Assembly (NCBI GenBank): GCA_964432155.1
Contig: CAYSMF010000010.1
Location: forward strand, 18,622 to 82,621
DNA length: 64,000 bases
Direction: 5' to 3'
Source of the DNA: UBA10438 sp964432155
GTDB lineage: Bacteria > Bacteroidota > Ignavibacteria > Kapaibacteriales > Kapaibacteriaceae
The translations under genes were made by a program, and so were the position numbers. Under the pieces are notes generated by a model. The model saw only the letters and a program-made list of their open reading frames with translations, made no database searches and had not been told where the DNA came from. Shown here piece by piece: positions 54,151 through 63,934 of this stretch (the stretch's first letter is position 1; each line of letters begins with the position of its first letter).

Positions 54151-55695
54151 TTACGAGGTCGCCCCAATGCGCGCGGCGGCAAGTGAACCGTGTGCTATCG
54201 CATTCTCGAGCGCTGGCGCGGCATCGTTATCGGTGCCGGCGAAGATGATGCGCTGCAGTGGCGTCGATGCTCGCTGCGCAACACCATTGTGGGAACCTAC
54301 CGTGGGTACGACGAGTCCGTGTCCCCACCCCCACGCATGAACCGACGTAATCGATTCGCGCTGCTCGTCGGTGAGTCCGCTCGCGTATTGCTCAACAACC
54401 TCAGCAACGCGCTCGGCAAAGGCAGCATCATCAAGAAGCATGCGACGCTCCGAGAAGTCACACGCCATGTAGAGCGACACCACGTGCTGCGACGACGACT
54501 GAAGAACCATGGGATTGATGACGTCTGTAAACGTCCGCCCATCACGGAGGTCCCATGTATCATATGCTGCGTTGGTTTGTAGTGGTTTCGATGACGCGAT
54601 TTGAATGGTCACATATGGCGCATAGGTGAGAGCGCTACACGCTTCACGCTGCGCATGTGAGATCTGCGGAACGAGTCGGGGCACCTGATACTTTGGCGCA
54701 GCAACAACTGCGTTCTTCGCAATAACACGGACGCAGGATCCATCGTCAGCGATCACATCGACGGTAACATGTTGAGCATCCTCGAGGACACGCACCGCGA
54801 TACCGTGTACGATATCGTTGCCATGCAGGCTTGCTAGCCCCTTTGCCAATACATGTGTGCCACCGGGGAAGCTCAGGCGTGAAAAACCAAACTCACTGCC
54901 AAGTTCCGACTGATAGAAGTTGAGCAGACAGTATGCATTGGCCATCGATGATGGCGCACCCATCGAAGAGCGAGAATACGCGTTGATGAGTGCATCTGCA
55001 GTTGATGATCCATACCGACGCACATAGGCAGCAGCTGTCATTGCATCGAGACGTGCATCTCGTGGCGGTAGCGATGGTGGAAGAGGGTATGCAGGGAATG
55101 CATCCCCCATCGCGATGAGATCATCACGGAATCGTTGCATTCCCTGCCGATCGCGCTCATCCTTGATCATCGTCGTCAGCGTGGTATCCGACCACATGTT
55201 ACGAGCGATCTGACCATTCGGCAAGATGACTTCGTCTTCTGGACACACGACAGGTGTGATGTTGGTTGCAGCAAGCAGTGCATCGATCTCTGGTGTACGG
55301 CTCACAAAGTACACGCTGCCTAGAGGAACCGATGCATCTCCAATCTGTGTGCTGACTGCAGCACCACCGAGTCGAGACTCTGCCTCGACAACGAGTGTAT
55401 GAAGTCCACGTTGTCGCACAGCGTGCGATGCTGTCAAGCCGGACATCCCGCCACCGACGACGACAACGTCAGTGCGCAATGTGCGCACTGGCGCAGGGAT
55501 CGCAGCTCCATCGCGGAGATATTGGTGAGCAGCACGATGCGCTTGCGTTCCCGTTCGCGGCTCTGGCAGAAGTATGCGCGGTTCGCGGTCCTGCTGCTCC
55601 GACTTTGATTGATCGGCGCACGATCCCAGTGATGCAGTAAAGACGGCACCCGAGCCAAGAACAAGCGTATAGAGAAACGAACGACGAGAACTCAC
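54151..55695 (-). CDS. Tat-type lipoprotein, flavin amine oxidase-like
   Basis: 514 residues from GTG 55695. N-terminus SSRRSFLYTLVLGSGAV is a twin-arginine signal, ending in a lipobox LGSC (Cys near residue 26). FAD-binding VVVVGGGMSGLTASHAVRQR (near residue 82), partner strand EAESRLGG, and a C-terminal FAD contact IFAGTDNDAAPALENAIAHG. Probably a periplasmic, membrane-anchored FAD oxidoreductase of the amine oxidase/protoporphyrinogen-oxidase type, folded in the cytoplasm before export. Last gene of a unit with DUF1501 and DUF1800 proteins. Confidence 0.85.
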   Translation of the reverse strand: MSSRRSFLYTLVLGSGAVFTASLGSCADQSKSEQQDREPRILLPEPRTGTQAHRAAHQYLRDGAAIPAPVRTLRTDVVVVGGGMSGLTASHAVRQRGLHTLVVEAESRLGGAAVSTQIGDASVPLGSVYFVSRTPEIDALLAATNITPVVCPEDEVILPNGQIARNMWSDTTLTTMIKDERDRQGMQRFRDDLIAMGDAFPAYPLPPSLPPRDARLDAMTAAAYVRRYGSSTADALINAYSRSSMGAPSSMANAYCLLNFYQSELGSEFGFSRLSFPGGTHVLAKGLASLHGNDIVHGIAVRVLEDAQHVTVDVIADDGSCVRVIAKNAVVAAPKYQVPRLVPQISHAQREACSALTYAPYVTIQIASSKPLQTNAAYDTWDLRDGRTFTDVINPMVLQSSSQHVVSLYMACDFSERRMLLDDAAFAERVAEVVEQYASGLTDEQRESITSVHAWGWGHGLVVPTVGSHNGVAQRASTPLQRIIFAGTDNDAAPALENAIAHGSLAAARIGATS

Positions 55696-55728
55696 AACGC
55701 TGTCGACCGAATTTGCATCAGCATGCTG

Positions 55729-57291
55729 TTAGCGAACAACCGTGAGAGGCACAACCGTTCGAGCACCATTGACCGAAACACAGCAGATGTAGGAACCAGA
55801 AGCTAGCCCCTGAACAGGCACACGAATGGTGCCCGGCAGGGCACGATCGGTGAACAGGTTCGCAATGAATCGACCCTCTGTGCCGTAAATGTCGACCTTC
55901 ACGATTCCAGGCACCGGTTGCTGCCACTCAATAACAGCCTGATCCGTGACCGGATTTGGTGCAACACGAACATTAACCTGGACGCGACCATCGTATGCAT
56001 CGTTCACGCTTGTTGAACGTTGGAGAACGCCGAGCGGCAGCACACGATCTTCGAGGATCGACTCGGTATCATCCGGCGTGCCACCGAACCAGTTTTCAAA
56101 CACATCGGCATAGACGCGACGGAAGTCATACTGGTAGCGAACGTCTCCATTACTGTCGAAGTTGTTCAAATCAGGCATGTCGCCATAGACACCAGCGCGC
56201 ACGCCATTGCCCCACACGAACTGAACCGATGAGGCACCGTGGTCTGTGCCACGACTACCATTTTCATACGGACGTCGGCCGAACTCAGAGACAGTCATGC
56301 CAACGACGCGATCGGCAAAGCCCTGCATGAGCGCATCCTGCATAAAGGTGCCAATGCCTGTGCTGAGCATCTCCAGCAGATATGGATGCAAACCATTGAG
56401 GTTCTCATCCTGTTGCTGTACGTGCGTATCGAAGCCACCGAGATACACGAGGAAGACCTTTGACTTGAGTCCACCACTGATCAAGCGAGCAACGAGCTTC
56501 ATCTGTTCAACGAAGCCATTCTTCTCGTAGGCAACCTTGTTTGTTCCCTTGTCGAATGCTTGCTTCACAACTGATGAGTATCGATCCGACTGCTCGGCTA
56601 CGAGACGAACGAAGTTGAACTCACGTCCATACCGTGTGTCTTCGCTCATCGGCTGCATGTCTGGTGACAGACCTTGTCCGAGTTCAAAGAACTTCTGCGG
56701 ATCAGTCAGCGCAATGCCAATGTCGCCCTTCTGACTCTGAAGCAGCATCGAGAGCGAGCCACCGATCTGCACGGCAATTGGATCTTCTGGCAGAACTTCA
56801 GGGAAGCCCTGAATCTTATTTGACCAATACCGACCGAGCCATCCATCAATCAAACGCTTCTCTGGATCAGACGAATTGAATCCGCTGAGCCAGATGTCTG
56901 TCGAGCGAAAGTGCGAGAGATTCGGATTCTCATACCCGACACCATTAACGATCGCAAGACGACCGTCTTCAAACATGCGTCGAAGATTATACGGCGCCTT
57001 TGAATCGAGTGACGGGTGCATATACACGCGAGAGAGCACGTTGACAGCTTTCTCCTTCGGCACTGCAATTGACGGACGGATCTTGTAGTACTCGGGATCA
57101 TCCGCTGGGATGATCGTATTCAATCCATCATTGCCACCGAACATTTGAATGACGATCAAGATGCGATCGTCTTCCGCCTGCACTCGCTGATCGAGATCAA
57201 ACGGTGTGAAGGCATGCAGTGGCACCCCGCCGAGAACTTGCGTCCCTACAGCAGCGGCTGTGGTTGTCGAGAGAAAGGTACGACGCTTCAT
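55729..57291 (-). CDS. DUF1501 protein with Tat signal and T9SS tail
   Basis: 520 residues. MKRRTFLSTTTAAAVGTQVL is a Tat-type signal. The DUF1501 body has QMFGGNDGLNTIIPADDPEY, GLHPYLLEMLSTGIGTFMQD and SEFGRRPYENGSRGTDHGAS, an alkaline-phosphatase-like/sulfatase fold motif set. From about residue 435 a T9SS sorting domain follows (VRVAPNPVTDQAVIEWQQ to LASGSYICCVSV). So Tat export appears to be combined with type IX secretion. The substrate is unknown. AGGT lies 8 nt before ATG 57291; 36 nt after DUF1800. Confidence 0.9.
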   Translation of the reverse strand: MKRRTFLSTTTAAAVGTQVLGGVPLHAFTPFDLDQRVQAEDDRILIVIQMFGGNDGLNTIIPADDPEYYKIRPSIAVPKEKAVNVLSRVYMHPSLDSKAPYNLRRMFEDGRLAIVNGVGYENPNLSHFRSTDIWLSGFNSSDPEKRLIDGWLGRYWSNKIQGFPEVLPEDPIAVQIGGSLSMLLQSQKGDIGIALTDPQKFFELGQGLSPDMQPMSEDTRYGREFNFVRLVAEQSDRYSSVVKQAFDKGTNKVAYEKNGFVEQMKLVARLISGGLKSKVFLVYLGGFDTHVQQQDENLNGLHPYLLEMLSTGIGTFMQDALMQGFADRVVGMTVSEFGRRPYENGSRGTDHGASSVQFVWGNGVRAGVYGDMPDLNNFDSNGDVRYQYDFRRVYADVFENWFGGTPDDTESILEDRVLPLGVLQRSTSVNDAYDGRVQVNVRVAPNPVTDQAVIEWQQPVPGIVKVDIYGTEGRFIANLFTDRALPGTIRVPVQGLASGSYICCVSVNGARTVVPLTVVR

Positions 57292-57327
57292 AAAGGTTAC
57301 CTGTCGATCGGGTTCGTGGGAGGGGGC

Positions 57328-58920
57328 TTAACAGAGTTGGAAATCTGGCGCCTTCGCGATTGCCTTGAGCAATTCCTTCACAGCACGTGAGGCAGCTGCC
57401 GGTTGCATGAGTTTCTCAGCCCACGTGTAGTCGGGCTGACCCTCAAGCAAGGCATTCTTGTAATACGTGAGTCGTTCAGCAGATACCGCCACTGGCAAGA
57501 GAAACACAGTCACGTCCTTGACGAACATGTCCACGTCCTCGTAATTCGGGAACTCCCGTATGAGGGCATTAGCGCGCGTATCGTTCATCGCATCAATCAG
57601 CATGCGAGCAAACTCACGACGCCGCGGATAGCTGTTGGTGCTGATCCACGAGCGGTATCCAGGCCAACCGGCAACAGTTGGTGCATCGAACATGGTTTGG
57701 TCCATGCGGCTGACCCATGTCTGCGGATCGTTTTCATTGACACCGAGCTGACGTTGGAGTCCGACCACAAACTCGACCGGCGTCTTAATCTGCGCACCTC
57801 GAATGCTTGTATCGAAGAAGTGCTGACTTGTGAAGAGCTTCAGCAACATCGGACGCAGACGGAAGTCGTTGGCCTTGAATTCTGTCGCAAGCTCATTCAG
57901 GAAGGTTGGATCAACATCACCTGCCGAGCTGTACACGAAGAACAAGTACACCTTTCGTGCAATGAATCGTGCGACGGCGTCTTGACGAACACGGAAGATG
58001 ATCTTGATCAGCTCGTATACTTCTTCGTTGAGAACCTGATACTCGGTGTTGTTGTCGTTTGTGCGAGCTGGGATCGTGACACCCATAAACTCTTTCGCAC
58101 CCATGTCGTGCTTTGCAGCATCAAACCACGCATTATAAATGCCCTTTGGTGCTGGCTGATCATTGAAGCGAGAAGCCTTCCAGCCAGTGAGCACACGTGC
58201 GGCTTGTTGCACATCACCCTCGGTGTACCATCCAATTCCCGTCGTGAACAGCTCCATCAACTCTCGAGCATAATTCTCATTCGGACGTCCAACCTCGTTG
58301 TAGGTTCCACCGAGATAGAACAGCATGGCATTATCAACAGTCATGTCGAGCGCCATCTTCCGGAAGTCTCCCAGTCGATCATTGCGCAGCGTCATGTATT
58401 GACGGTAGGTCATCTGCGGAACCATGTAGATCTCGTCGAACGAGAACTCCGTGATCCAGTGTGACATCCAGAAGAGTGTCAGACGTTCAGTCACCGTCGT
58501 ATCGTCACGCATCAAACCAAGGGTCCAGTTCGACAGCGTCCGATGATTGGCACGCCACCATCCCTCGATCGCATTACGCGTCTGAAGGTCCGCGCCTTGC
58601 GGATTCTCCGTCCAATCGACCGGCTGCTTCGTCGCTGGGTCGGTCCATGGTGCAAACTTCATTGCTGGCGTTGGATCTGCGGGAGTGTCAGGTCCGAGCA
58701 ATTCCTCGACAACCTGACGTGCCGTTTTACCAACCTGTGCAGCAGCTTGTGGACGTGAGACAGCGAAGCTCATACGTCGATACAAATGCAGCACGTCCTC
58801 AAGAGTGAGCGGAGCGGTGTATTCATCGATACCCCCCTGCACCACTGGTGGTTGATCAACGACGGCGGTTGATCTGCGCGAGGACTGCGCGAGGCCTAGG
58901 AGAAGATTACGTCTGTTCAT
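57328..58920 (-). CDS. DUF1800 domain protein
   Basis: 530 residues. Typical DUF1800 (PF08811) features: RRMSFAVSRPQAAAQVG, RLTLFWMSHWITEF, YARELMELFTTGIGWYTE and the ending part NYEDVDMFVKDVTVFL. The family always pairs with DUF1501 and has no known function. The N-terminus has NRRNLLLGLAQ, but no clear hydrophobic stretch, so export is uncertain; it may ride with the DUF1501 partner. It overlaps the double-OmpA gene by 4 nt. Confidence 0.9.
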   Translation of the reverse strand: MNRRNLLLGLAQSSRRSTAVVDQPPVVQGGIDEYTAPLTLEDVLHLYRRMSFAVSRPQAAAQVGKTARQVVEELLGPDTPADPTPAMKFAPWTDPATKQPVDWTENPQGADLQTRNAIEGWWRANHRTLSNWTLGLMRDDTTVTERLTLFWMSHWITEFSFDEIYMVPQMTYRQYMTLRNDRLGDFRKMALDMTVDNAMLFYLGGTYNEVGRPNENYARELMELFTTGIGWYTEGDVQQAARVLTGWKASRFNDQPAPKGIYNAWFDAAKHDMGAKEFMGVTIPARTNDNNTEYQVLNEEVYELIKIIFRVRQDAVARFIARKVYLFFVYSSAGDVDPTFLNELATEFKANDFRLRPMLLKLFTSQHFFDTSIRGAQIKTPVEFVVGLQRQLGVNENDPQTWVSRMDQTMFDAPTVAGWPGYRSWISTNSYPRRREFARMLIDAMNDTRANALIREFPNYEDVDMFVKDVTVFLLPVAVSAERLTYYKNALLEGQPDYTWAEKLMQPAAASRAVKELLKAIAKAPDFQLC

Positions 58921-60908
58921 CGCCCCCTCAACGGAGTAGTGATCGTCAGCGAAACTGTTCGACAGTAGAATCGACCTTCTGGAACATCGTTACTATATGG
59001 CAGAAGCGAAGCACCGATGCCCTTGACCTGGGTGATCTCGAGACTTGGCGCAATCGAACGGACGTATGACTGAACCGAACGAGCTCGAGCGCCGGAAAGT
59101 TCGAGATTATATCCGACCTCTCCAAGTCGGTCGGTTGAGCCGATGATTGTTGCCGTGCTTCCCTTCCCTGCGGATGCAGAGATCACACGGCGCATCATTT
59201 CCTTGTTCTGTTCTGAGATGTCCGAACGGTTATAGTCGAACACGATCAGACTCAGACGACTCACCTCAAAATTCGAAATCGTCTTAACCAACGGGAACCG
59301 CGTTGAAGCCGTGACTGGTGAACCATCACGCTGAGCGATAACAAGCTCAACATCGAGTGAGTCCACCGTACCGACGACCGGTCCAAGGTCATTGGTCATC
59401 TCTTGCGTCAGATCAAATGTGATGGCAGCGGGTGGCGCGCCATTTCCGCCACGCGAACCTACCGGACGGTTACGATGGCGAACGCGGAGTTCCCATGATG
59501 TTGCTCGATCCGGGTGCAGCACGTCGATGCTGACGTCGTGTCGAGGTTGCACCGGCACATGCTCATTGAATCGTGTGTGAACGACCGGGTCAAGAAGTCC
59601 GGCAGTAGTCGTTGATAGTTCAACCCGACGGTTCTCTTCGATGCCCTCGGAATAGGCAGGGTTCGACACAAGCGACGGCACATCAGTCGTGCGCTGACGG
59701 AAGCGGTCTGCTGCAATTCCCCACCGCTGTCGAATGTACATTACCACCGATGCGGCGCGCTGTTCAGCAAGCTTTTGCGCCAGTGGGCCAGTTGATTCGA
59801 TACCATCTGTTGTACCGGTCACGGTAAGAACAGCGTCTGGCCGCGCCTTCATGCGCGAACCGAGAATATCAAGAACATTGTAATAGATCGGGAGTGTCTG
59901 CTTCGGCAGATCAAGCTCGCGGAATTCAGCCACTGGTGGTGCCGCCATGTACGTTGGGCGAAGATCTGCCGACGCACTATCGAAAAACACGTACGGCAAC
60001 AGTGGGAATGTCTGCGTCACAACAGTCTCGCTGATCTCAAGCGGTGCTGATCGCACTGCTGCGATAATTGCAGGTGCGCGCTCGACCGGTGCCGGTACTG
60101 GTGGAGCCTCGACGATTGGTGGCGCAACTGGTTCCGGCTGTGGCGACTCAGGGGCAACCTCGTCCGCACTTGGATGGATCCGCAGCGCGATGCCACCGCC
60201 AATAAATGACTGCTCCCACTGCGCACTCGATGTGATACTACCAAGCCCCTTGCGGTAGAAACCTTCGACGATAAGTTCAAGCGTTTCCGAAACCATGACT
60301 GTTGCACCGATGCCACCGGTCACACCCATAGCTGTGCCGAGACCGGGAAACTCGCCACTCCCTGTGGTGCGTCGCAGTGTTCCATCAGGGAACAGCACCC
60401 CCTCGGGAGAAATGATCTCGTCAGTCTGCGAATATGTTGCATCAACGAGTGGATTCCCTGCATCAAACGATGCACGCAGGAATACGGGCACATCAGTGAA
60501 TGGCTGTGAGCGGACCGACGCCTCGATGGCGATGTATCCCAGCGAGCTCGTAAATGTGTGCTGTCGCACAAGTGGGACGTAGACGTTCTGATTTGGATCG
60601 AGAACTTCGAAACCATCCGACACTGTTGTGCGCAACAACGCTGGTCGCTGCGAGTAGGTTAGAGCAACTCCAACTTCGAACAGTCGCTGAACGAGCGGTG
60701 CGTCGAATGTGACGCCGCCGTAGAAGCCTGGTGAGGTCCCATCAGAAAACGATCCGCAGTCAGACGCCCCTGCAATGACGGGGATCGACGATGTGTTCAT
60801 GACGTGGAGGTACCCACCTCGGACGCCATAAATGATGTCTTGTGATAGTGCGGGCACACTAATCAGCAGCATGAGCCCCCAAATCACGATACGGTGCATC
60901 GCGCTCAT
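58917..60908 (-). CDS. Outer-membrane protein with beta-barrel and two OmpA-type domains
   Basis: 663 residues from ATG 60908 (a second ATG is at 60899). Signal peptide ending ALSQ; a barrel-like N-terminal part to about residue 255; a Pro-rich linker (PQPEPVAPPIVEAPPVPAP); a first OmpA-like domain at about 318-445 (VFFDSASADLRPTY, GTTDGIESTGPLAQKLAEQR, ENRRVEL) and a second at about 555-655 (SLIVFDYNRSDISEQNKEMM, GSTDRLGEVGYNLELSGARA). Two such domains in one chain are unusual. Presumably anchors the outer membrane to peptidoglycan. ATGA overlap with DUF1800. Confidence 0.8.
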   Translation of the reverse strand: MSAMHRIVIWGLMLLISVPALSQDIIYGVRGGYLHVMNTSSIPVIAGASDCGSFSDGTSPGFYGGVTFDAPLVQRLFEVGVALTYSQRPALLRTTVSDGFEVLDPNQNVYVPLVRQHTFTSSLGYIAIEASVRSQPFTDVPVFLRASFDAGNPLVDATYSQTDEIISPEGVLFPDGTLRRTTGSGEFPGLGTAMGVTGGIGATVMVSETLELIVEGFYRKGLGSITSSAQWEQSFIGGGIALRIHPSADEVAPESPQPEPVAPPIVEAPPVPAPVERAPAIIAAVRSAPLEISETVVTQTFPLLPYVFFDSASADLRPTYMAAPPVAEFRELDLPKQTLPIYYNVLDILGSRMKARPDAVLTVTGTTDGIESTGPLAQKLAEQRAASVVMYIRQRWGIAADRFRQRTTDVPSLVSNPAYSEGIEENRRVELSTTTAGLLDPVVHTRFNEHVPVQPRHDVSIDVLHPDRATSWELRVRHRNRPVGSRGGNGAPPAAITFDLTQEMTNDLGPVVGTVDSLDVELVIAQRDGSPVTASTRFPLVKTISNFEVSRLSLIVFDYNRSDISEQNKEMMRRVISASAGKGSTATIIGSTDRLGEVGYNLELSGARARSVQSYVRSIAPSLEITQVKGIGASLLPYSNDVPEGRFYCRTVSLTITTPLRGR

Positions 60909-60957
60909 GCAGGAAAGTACGTAAATCCACGCACCCACTGAGGGGGAAACTGCGAGC

Positions 60958-61656
60958 TCAGAAAAGCTGTGCGATCACTCGATACCCAGTGAGTAATCCG
61001 AAGGCTATCAACGCTAGTCCGGAGACCTGTTGAAGGCGGTGGATGAATGCCGGCGTCATCTTGGTACGGAACGTAATCACGAGTCGTACGAGCGTTAACA
61101 GCCACGCAGTATTGCCTGCGCCGAAGCCTATCGAAAAGGCCATCGCGTTGACGAATGTCGACGCAAAGAGATCGAGCTGCTGAATGAACGTCGTCATCGC
61201 CATCAGCGCAGGGATGAACGTTGGGTTGGCAAGATTGGCAATGGCAAATCCAACGCCGACCAGGAAAGGACCTTTCGAGCTAAGGCGCGACAACAATGAA
61301 GCACGGCGCGCAGTCGGATCAGCGTTCGGATCTGTCTCCGCATTCGGATCAAATGGATGCTCGCGAAACTGAATCACGCCAAATGCGATCATGCCAGCTA
61401 CGATGAGCAATTGCAGTACAATCGTAACCCACGATGTTGAGCCTTCAAGCTTGGCGAGCAGACCTACAACAGCTGCGCTCGCCCACATTGCCATGGCGCA
61501 GTAGACCAAATCGAGGAGTCCAGCTCCCAAGGCGAGACGTACAGAGGGACGCCAGCCGTCGCGAAGCCCCATGCGCACCGATGCCATACCGATAGGCCCG
61601 GGAGGGATGGCGAGTATGTACCCAACGATGATACCGAGTAGGAATGCGATGATCAT
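60958..61656 (-). CDS. LysE-family amino-acid exporter
   Basis: 232 residues, about six membrane helices. N-terminal LAIPPGPIGMASVRMGLRDG is the LysE/RhtB signature, and the middle has a charged loop DPNAETDPNADPTARR. Exports an amino acid; the identity is unknown. Its ATG at 61656 is only 52 nt from the divergent permease. TATCTTCG, one base off the -7 consensus, is 6 nt before its ATG. It may be co-transcribed with the 60908 gene 49 nt downstream. Confidence 0.85.
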   Translation of the reverse strand: MIIAFLLGIIVGYILAIPPGPIGMASVRMGLRDGWRPSVRLALGAGLLDLVYCAMAMWASAAVVGLLAKLEGSTSWVTIVLQLLIVAGMIAFGVIQFREHPFDPNAETDPNADPTARRASLLSRLSSKGPFLVGVGFAIANLANPTFIPALMAMTTFIQQLDLFASTFVNAMAFSIGFGAGNTAWLLTLVRLVITFRTKMTPAFIHRLQQVSGLALIAFGLLTGYRVIAQLF

Positions 61657-61708
61657 ACCACGCGAAGATACGAGCTATCTTGGGGTCGCATTCGTACGCA
61701 GGAATTCT

Positions 61709-63166
61709 ATGACGTCGCAACCACAGACACCATCATCACCACACACCGGACTTCTTCCGACGCTGGGACTTGTCACAACCACGTCGCTCGTTGTAGGTGG
61801 CATGATTGGCTCTGGCATTTTCCGCAATCCACAAAAAATGGCCGAGTTCCTACATGCACCAGAGCTCCTGCTTGGGGTGTGGATCCTGGCCGGGATTGTG
61901 ACGCTGTTCGGCGCGTTGACGAATGCAGAAGTAGCAGGGATCATCCCTGTCACGGGTGGACAGTATCAGTACTTCCGCGTGATGTATGGCGACTTCATGG
62001 GCTTCCTCTACGGCTGGGCGCTCTTTGTTGTGATTCAATGTGGATCAATTGCATCAATCACGTACGTGTTTGCCGAGTACTTCAATCAAATCTCCCCTCT
62101 CGCACGATTCGATCTCGCAACGGAGCAAGCCTGGGCCATCACGCTTCCGTTTGCAACTATCTATCCCCTCGAGAATATTGGCGTGAAGCTCCTGACCTTC
62201 GGTGCAGTAGCTGTTCTGACGCTCGTTAACGCATTTGGCGTTCGTGAAGGTGGACGTGTACAAGTAGTGTTCACCGTTGCCAAGGTTGGCGCGATGATTG
62301 CGCTCGTCGCCTTTGCGTTTACGAGCTCTCAGGCTTCGTTGGCCAACGTGGCTGTACCATCTGTTGATGCGGTCCCAGCTGGCACAGCATTAATGCTTGC
62401 CCTTGCGATGGCGATGAGTAAGGCGCTCTGGTCGTACGACGGCTGGAACAACATCACATATGTCAGCGGCGAAGTGCGCGAGCCACAGATCAACGTGCCG
62501 CGTGCGCTGATGATCGGAACTGCGATCACGATCGCAGTCTACGTGCTGATCAACATCGCCTACTTGATGGTCTTGCCAATTGACACGCTGCGCACGCACG
62601 AGGCAGTAGCTGCCGAGGCCGCACGCATCCTCATGGGAGCTAATGGAGTGGCCTTCATTGCTGTTGCGGTGATGATTGCTACCATCGGCACATCGAACGG
62701 GACTATTCTCGCGAGCTCACGCGTCTATTATGCAATGGCACACGAGAACATGTTCTTCCGTCGTGCAGGCGTTGTCCACGACCGCTTCCATACCCCCGTG
62801 AATGCGCTCATGATGCAGCTTGGATGGACAACGGTGCTGATCTTTTCTGGCACCTTCGACATGCTCACGGACATGCTCATCTTCGTGAGCTGGGGATTCT
62901 ACGCCCTTGGCGCATATGGTGTGTTCGTGCTCCGCAAGCGGATGCCAGAAGCCCCACGTCCGTATCGAACATGGGGCTATCCGGTAGTTCCAATTGTCTT
63001 CATTGCATTCGCACTGGCATTTCTCGTGTTCACGATTTGGTCGGATATCGTGAACTACAACAATGGATCGGCACCAGTGATCAACTCGCTCTGGGGAACG
63101 CTCCTATTGCTTACGGGTGTACCGTTCTACTTCTACTTTAAAAAATCAGGCCAACGCTCACGTTGA
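61709..63166 (+). CDS. APC-family amino-acid permease
   Basis: 485 residues, twelve helices. VVGGMIGSGIFRNPQ near the N-terminus is the APC signature; FIAVAVMIATIGTSNGTILA and the later helices fit the LAT/y+LAT or CAT-like group. ATG 61709 has AGGA 6 nt upstream; a longer frame from 61571 has no support. Paired divergently with a LysE exporter. The last 29 nt overlap the convergent barrel gene. Confidence 0.9.
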   Translation: MTSQPQTPSSPHTGLLPTLGLVTTTSLVVGGMIGSGIFRNPQKMAEFLHAPELLLGVWILAGIVTLFGALTNAEVAGIIPVTGGQYQYFRVMYGDFMGFLYGWALFVVIQCGSIASITYVFAEYFNQISPLARFDLATEQAWAITLPFATIYPLENIGVKLLTFGAVAVLTLVNAFGVREGGRVQVVFTVAKVGAMIALVAFAFTSSQASLANVAVPSVDAVPAGTALMLALAMAMSKALWSYDGWNNITYVSGEVREPQINVPRALMIGTAITIAVYVLINIAYLMVLPIDTLRTHEAVAAEAARILMGANGVAFIAVAVMIATIGTSNGTILASSRVYYAMAHENMFFRRAGVVHDRFHTPVNALMMQLGWTTVLIFSGTFDMLTDMLIFVSWGFYALGAYGVFVLRKRMPEAPRPYRTWGYPVVPIVFIAFALAFLVFTIWSDIVNYNNGSAPVINSLWGTLLLLTGVPFYFYFKKSGQRSR

Positions 63167-63818
63167 GGAATGAGCGCTCAGGCTCGCCCTCTTCTTTCGT
63201 GACGAGATTCGTCCAGGTGTTCTTGATTTCAACAAACGGACGCAGACCGCCGAGGTTAAGTTCGAGTCCGACACCTGCAGCGGCACCGAGGCGACCCGAT
63301 GTTGGTTCAAGGGGCTCACCACCAAACACTTGATTGATGAGATCCTGCGTAAACCCATTGTCGGATACCGACACCTTGCGATATGTGTAGACAGCTTCTG
63401 CTGAGACGTACGGACGAAGGAAGCCCTTGAATGGAACCCATGCCAAACCGGCATTGATCGGCACGTACGTCGTCACCGTCTTGATCGTAAAGTCAATCCC
63501 CTGCTGATCGATGGTGATCTGCTGCCCTGGGAACTGAATAAACCCTACACCACCCGAGAAGCTCAAGCTTCCGGCCAGGCCGAATCGAAGCTTCGCGCCT
63601 GCATGGTATCCAAGGTTCGATGCAACATCATAGGCAGCGCTCAGACTCTCGTTTGCAAGCACATCATAGACACTGCTGATTGACTGACTCGGAATACTTG
63701 GTCCAAAAAGAACACCGATCGAGAGCGATTCGCTCGAAGATTCATCATCAGCATGCACAGCCGGACTTGCAAGTGCAATCATCATCGCAGCGACCAGAAC
63801 CAGTCGAAATGCGTTCAT
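63138..63818 (-). CDS. Outer-membrane beta-barrel protein, function unknown
   Basis: 226 residues. ATG 63818 (MNAFRLVLVAAMMIALAS) with GGAG 6-7 nt upstream; signal cleavage after VHA. The mature part has alternating hydrophobic strands (LSFSGGVGFIQFPG, VYTYRKVSVSDNGF, GAAAGVGLELNLGGLRPFVE) ending in a C-terminal aromatic (LNVSVGLIF), as expected for small porin-like barrels of the PF13568/OprF-like type. The next gene is 116 nt away. Confidence 0.8.
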   Translation of the reverse strand: MNAFRLVLVAAMMIALASPAVHADDESSSESLSIGVLFGPSIPSQSISSVYDVLANESLSAAYDVASNLGYHAGAKLRFGLAGSLSFSGGVGFIQFPGQQITIDQQGIDFTIKTVTTYVPINAGLAWVPFKGFLRPYVSAEAVYTYRKVSVSDNGFTQDLINQVFGGEPLEPTSGRLGAAAGVGLELNLGGLRPFVEIKNTWTNLVTKEEGEPERSFLNVSVGLIF

Positions 63819-63922
63819 AAAGAAACTCCGTGTAGTAATGTGTTTCCTCTCACCGGTCAAAATACGGCGTTTATCCTGCCGTCATCGTACCTGCAGGACG
63901 TCAACACCCAGTTTCCCTCCGT

Positions 63923-63930
63923 AGTTTTGC
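63923..63930 (+). promoter_or_regulatory. Promoter -7 element TAGTTTTG before the last gene
   Basis: Exact TAnnTTTG ending 4 nt before ATG 63935 (1 nt before ATG 63932), predicting a leaderless mRNA. No TTG at N19. Confidence 0.5.
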
Positions 63931-63934
63931 ATGA

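Noticed and set aside
57403..58464. 353-codon plus-strand frame opposite the DUF1800 gene
   Set aside because: Antisense shadow; no signal, motif or promoter, while the opposite frame is a clear DUF1800.
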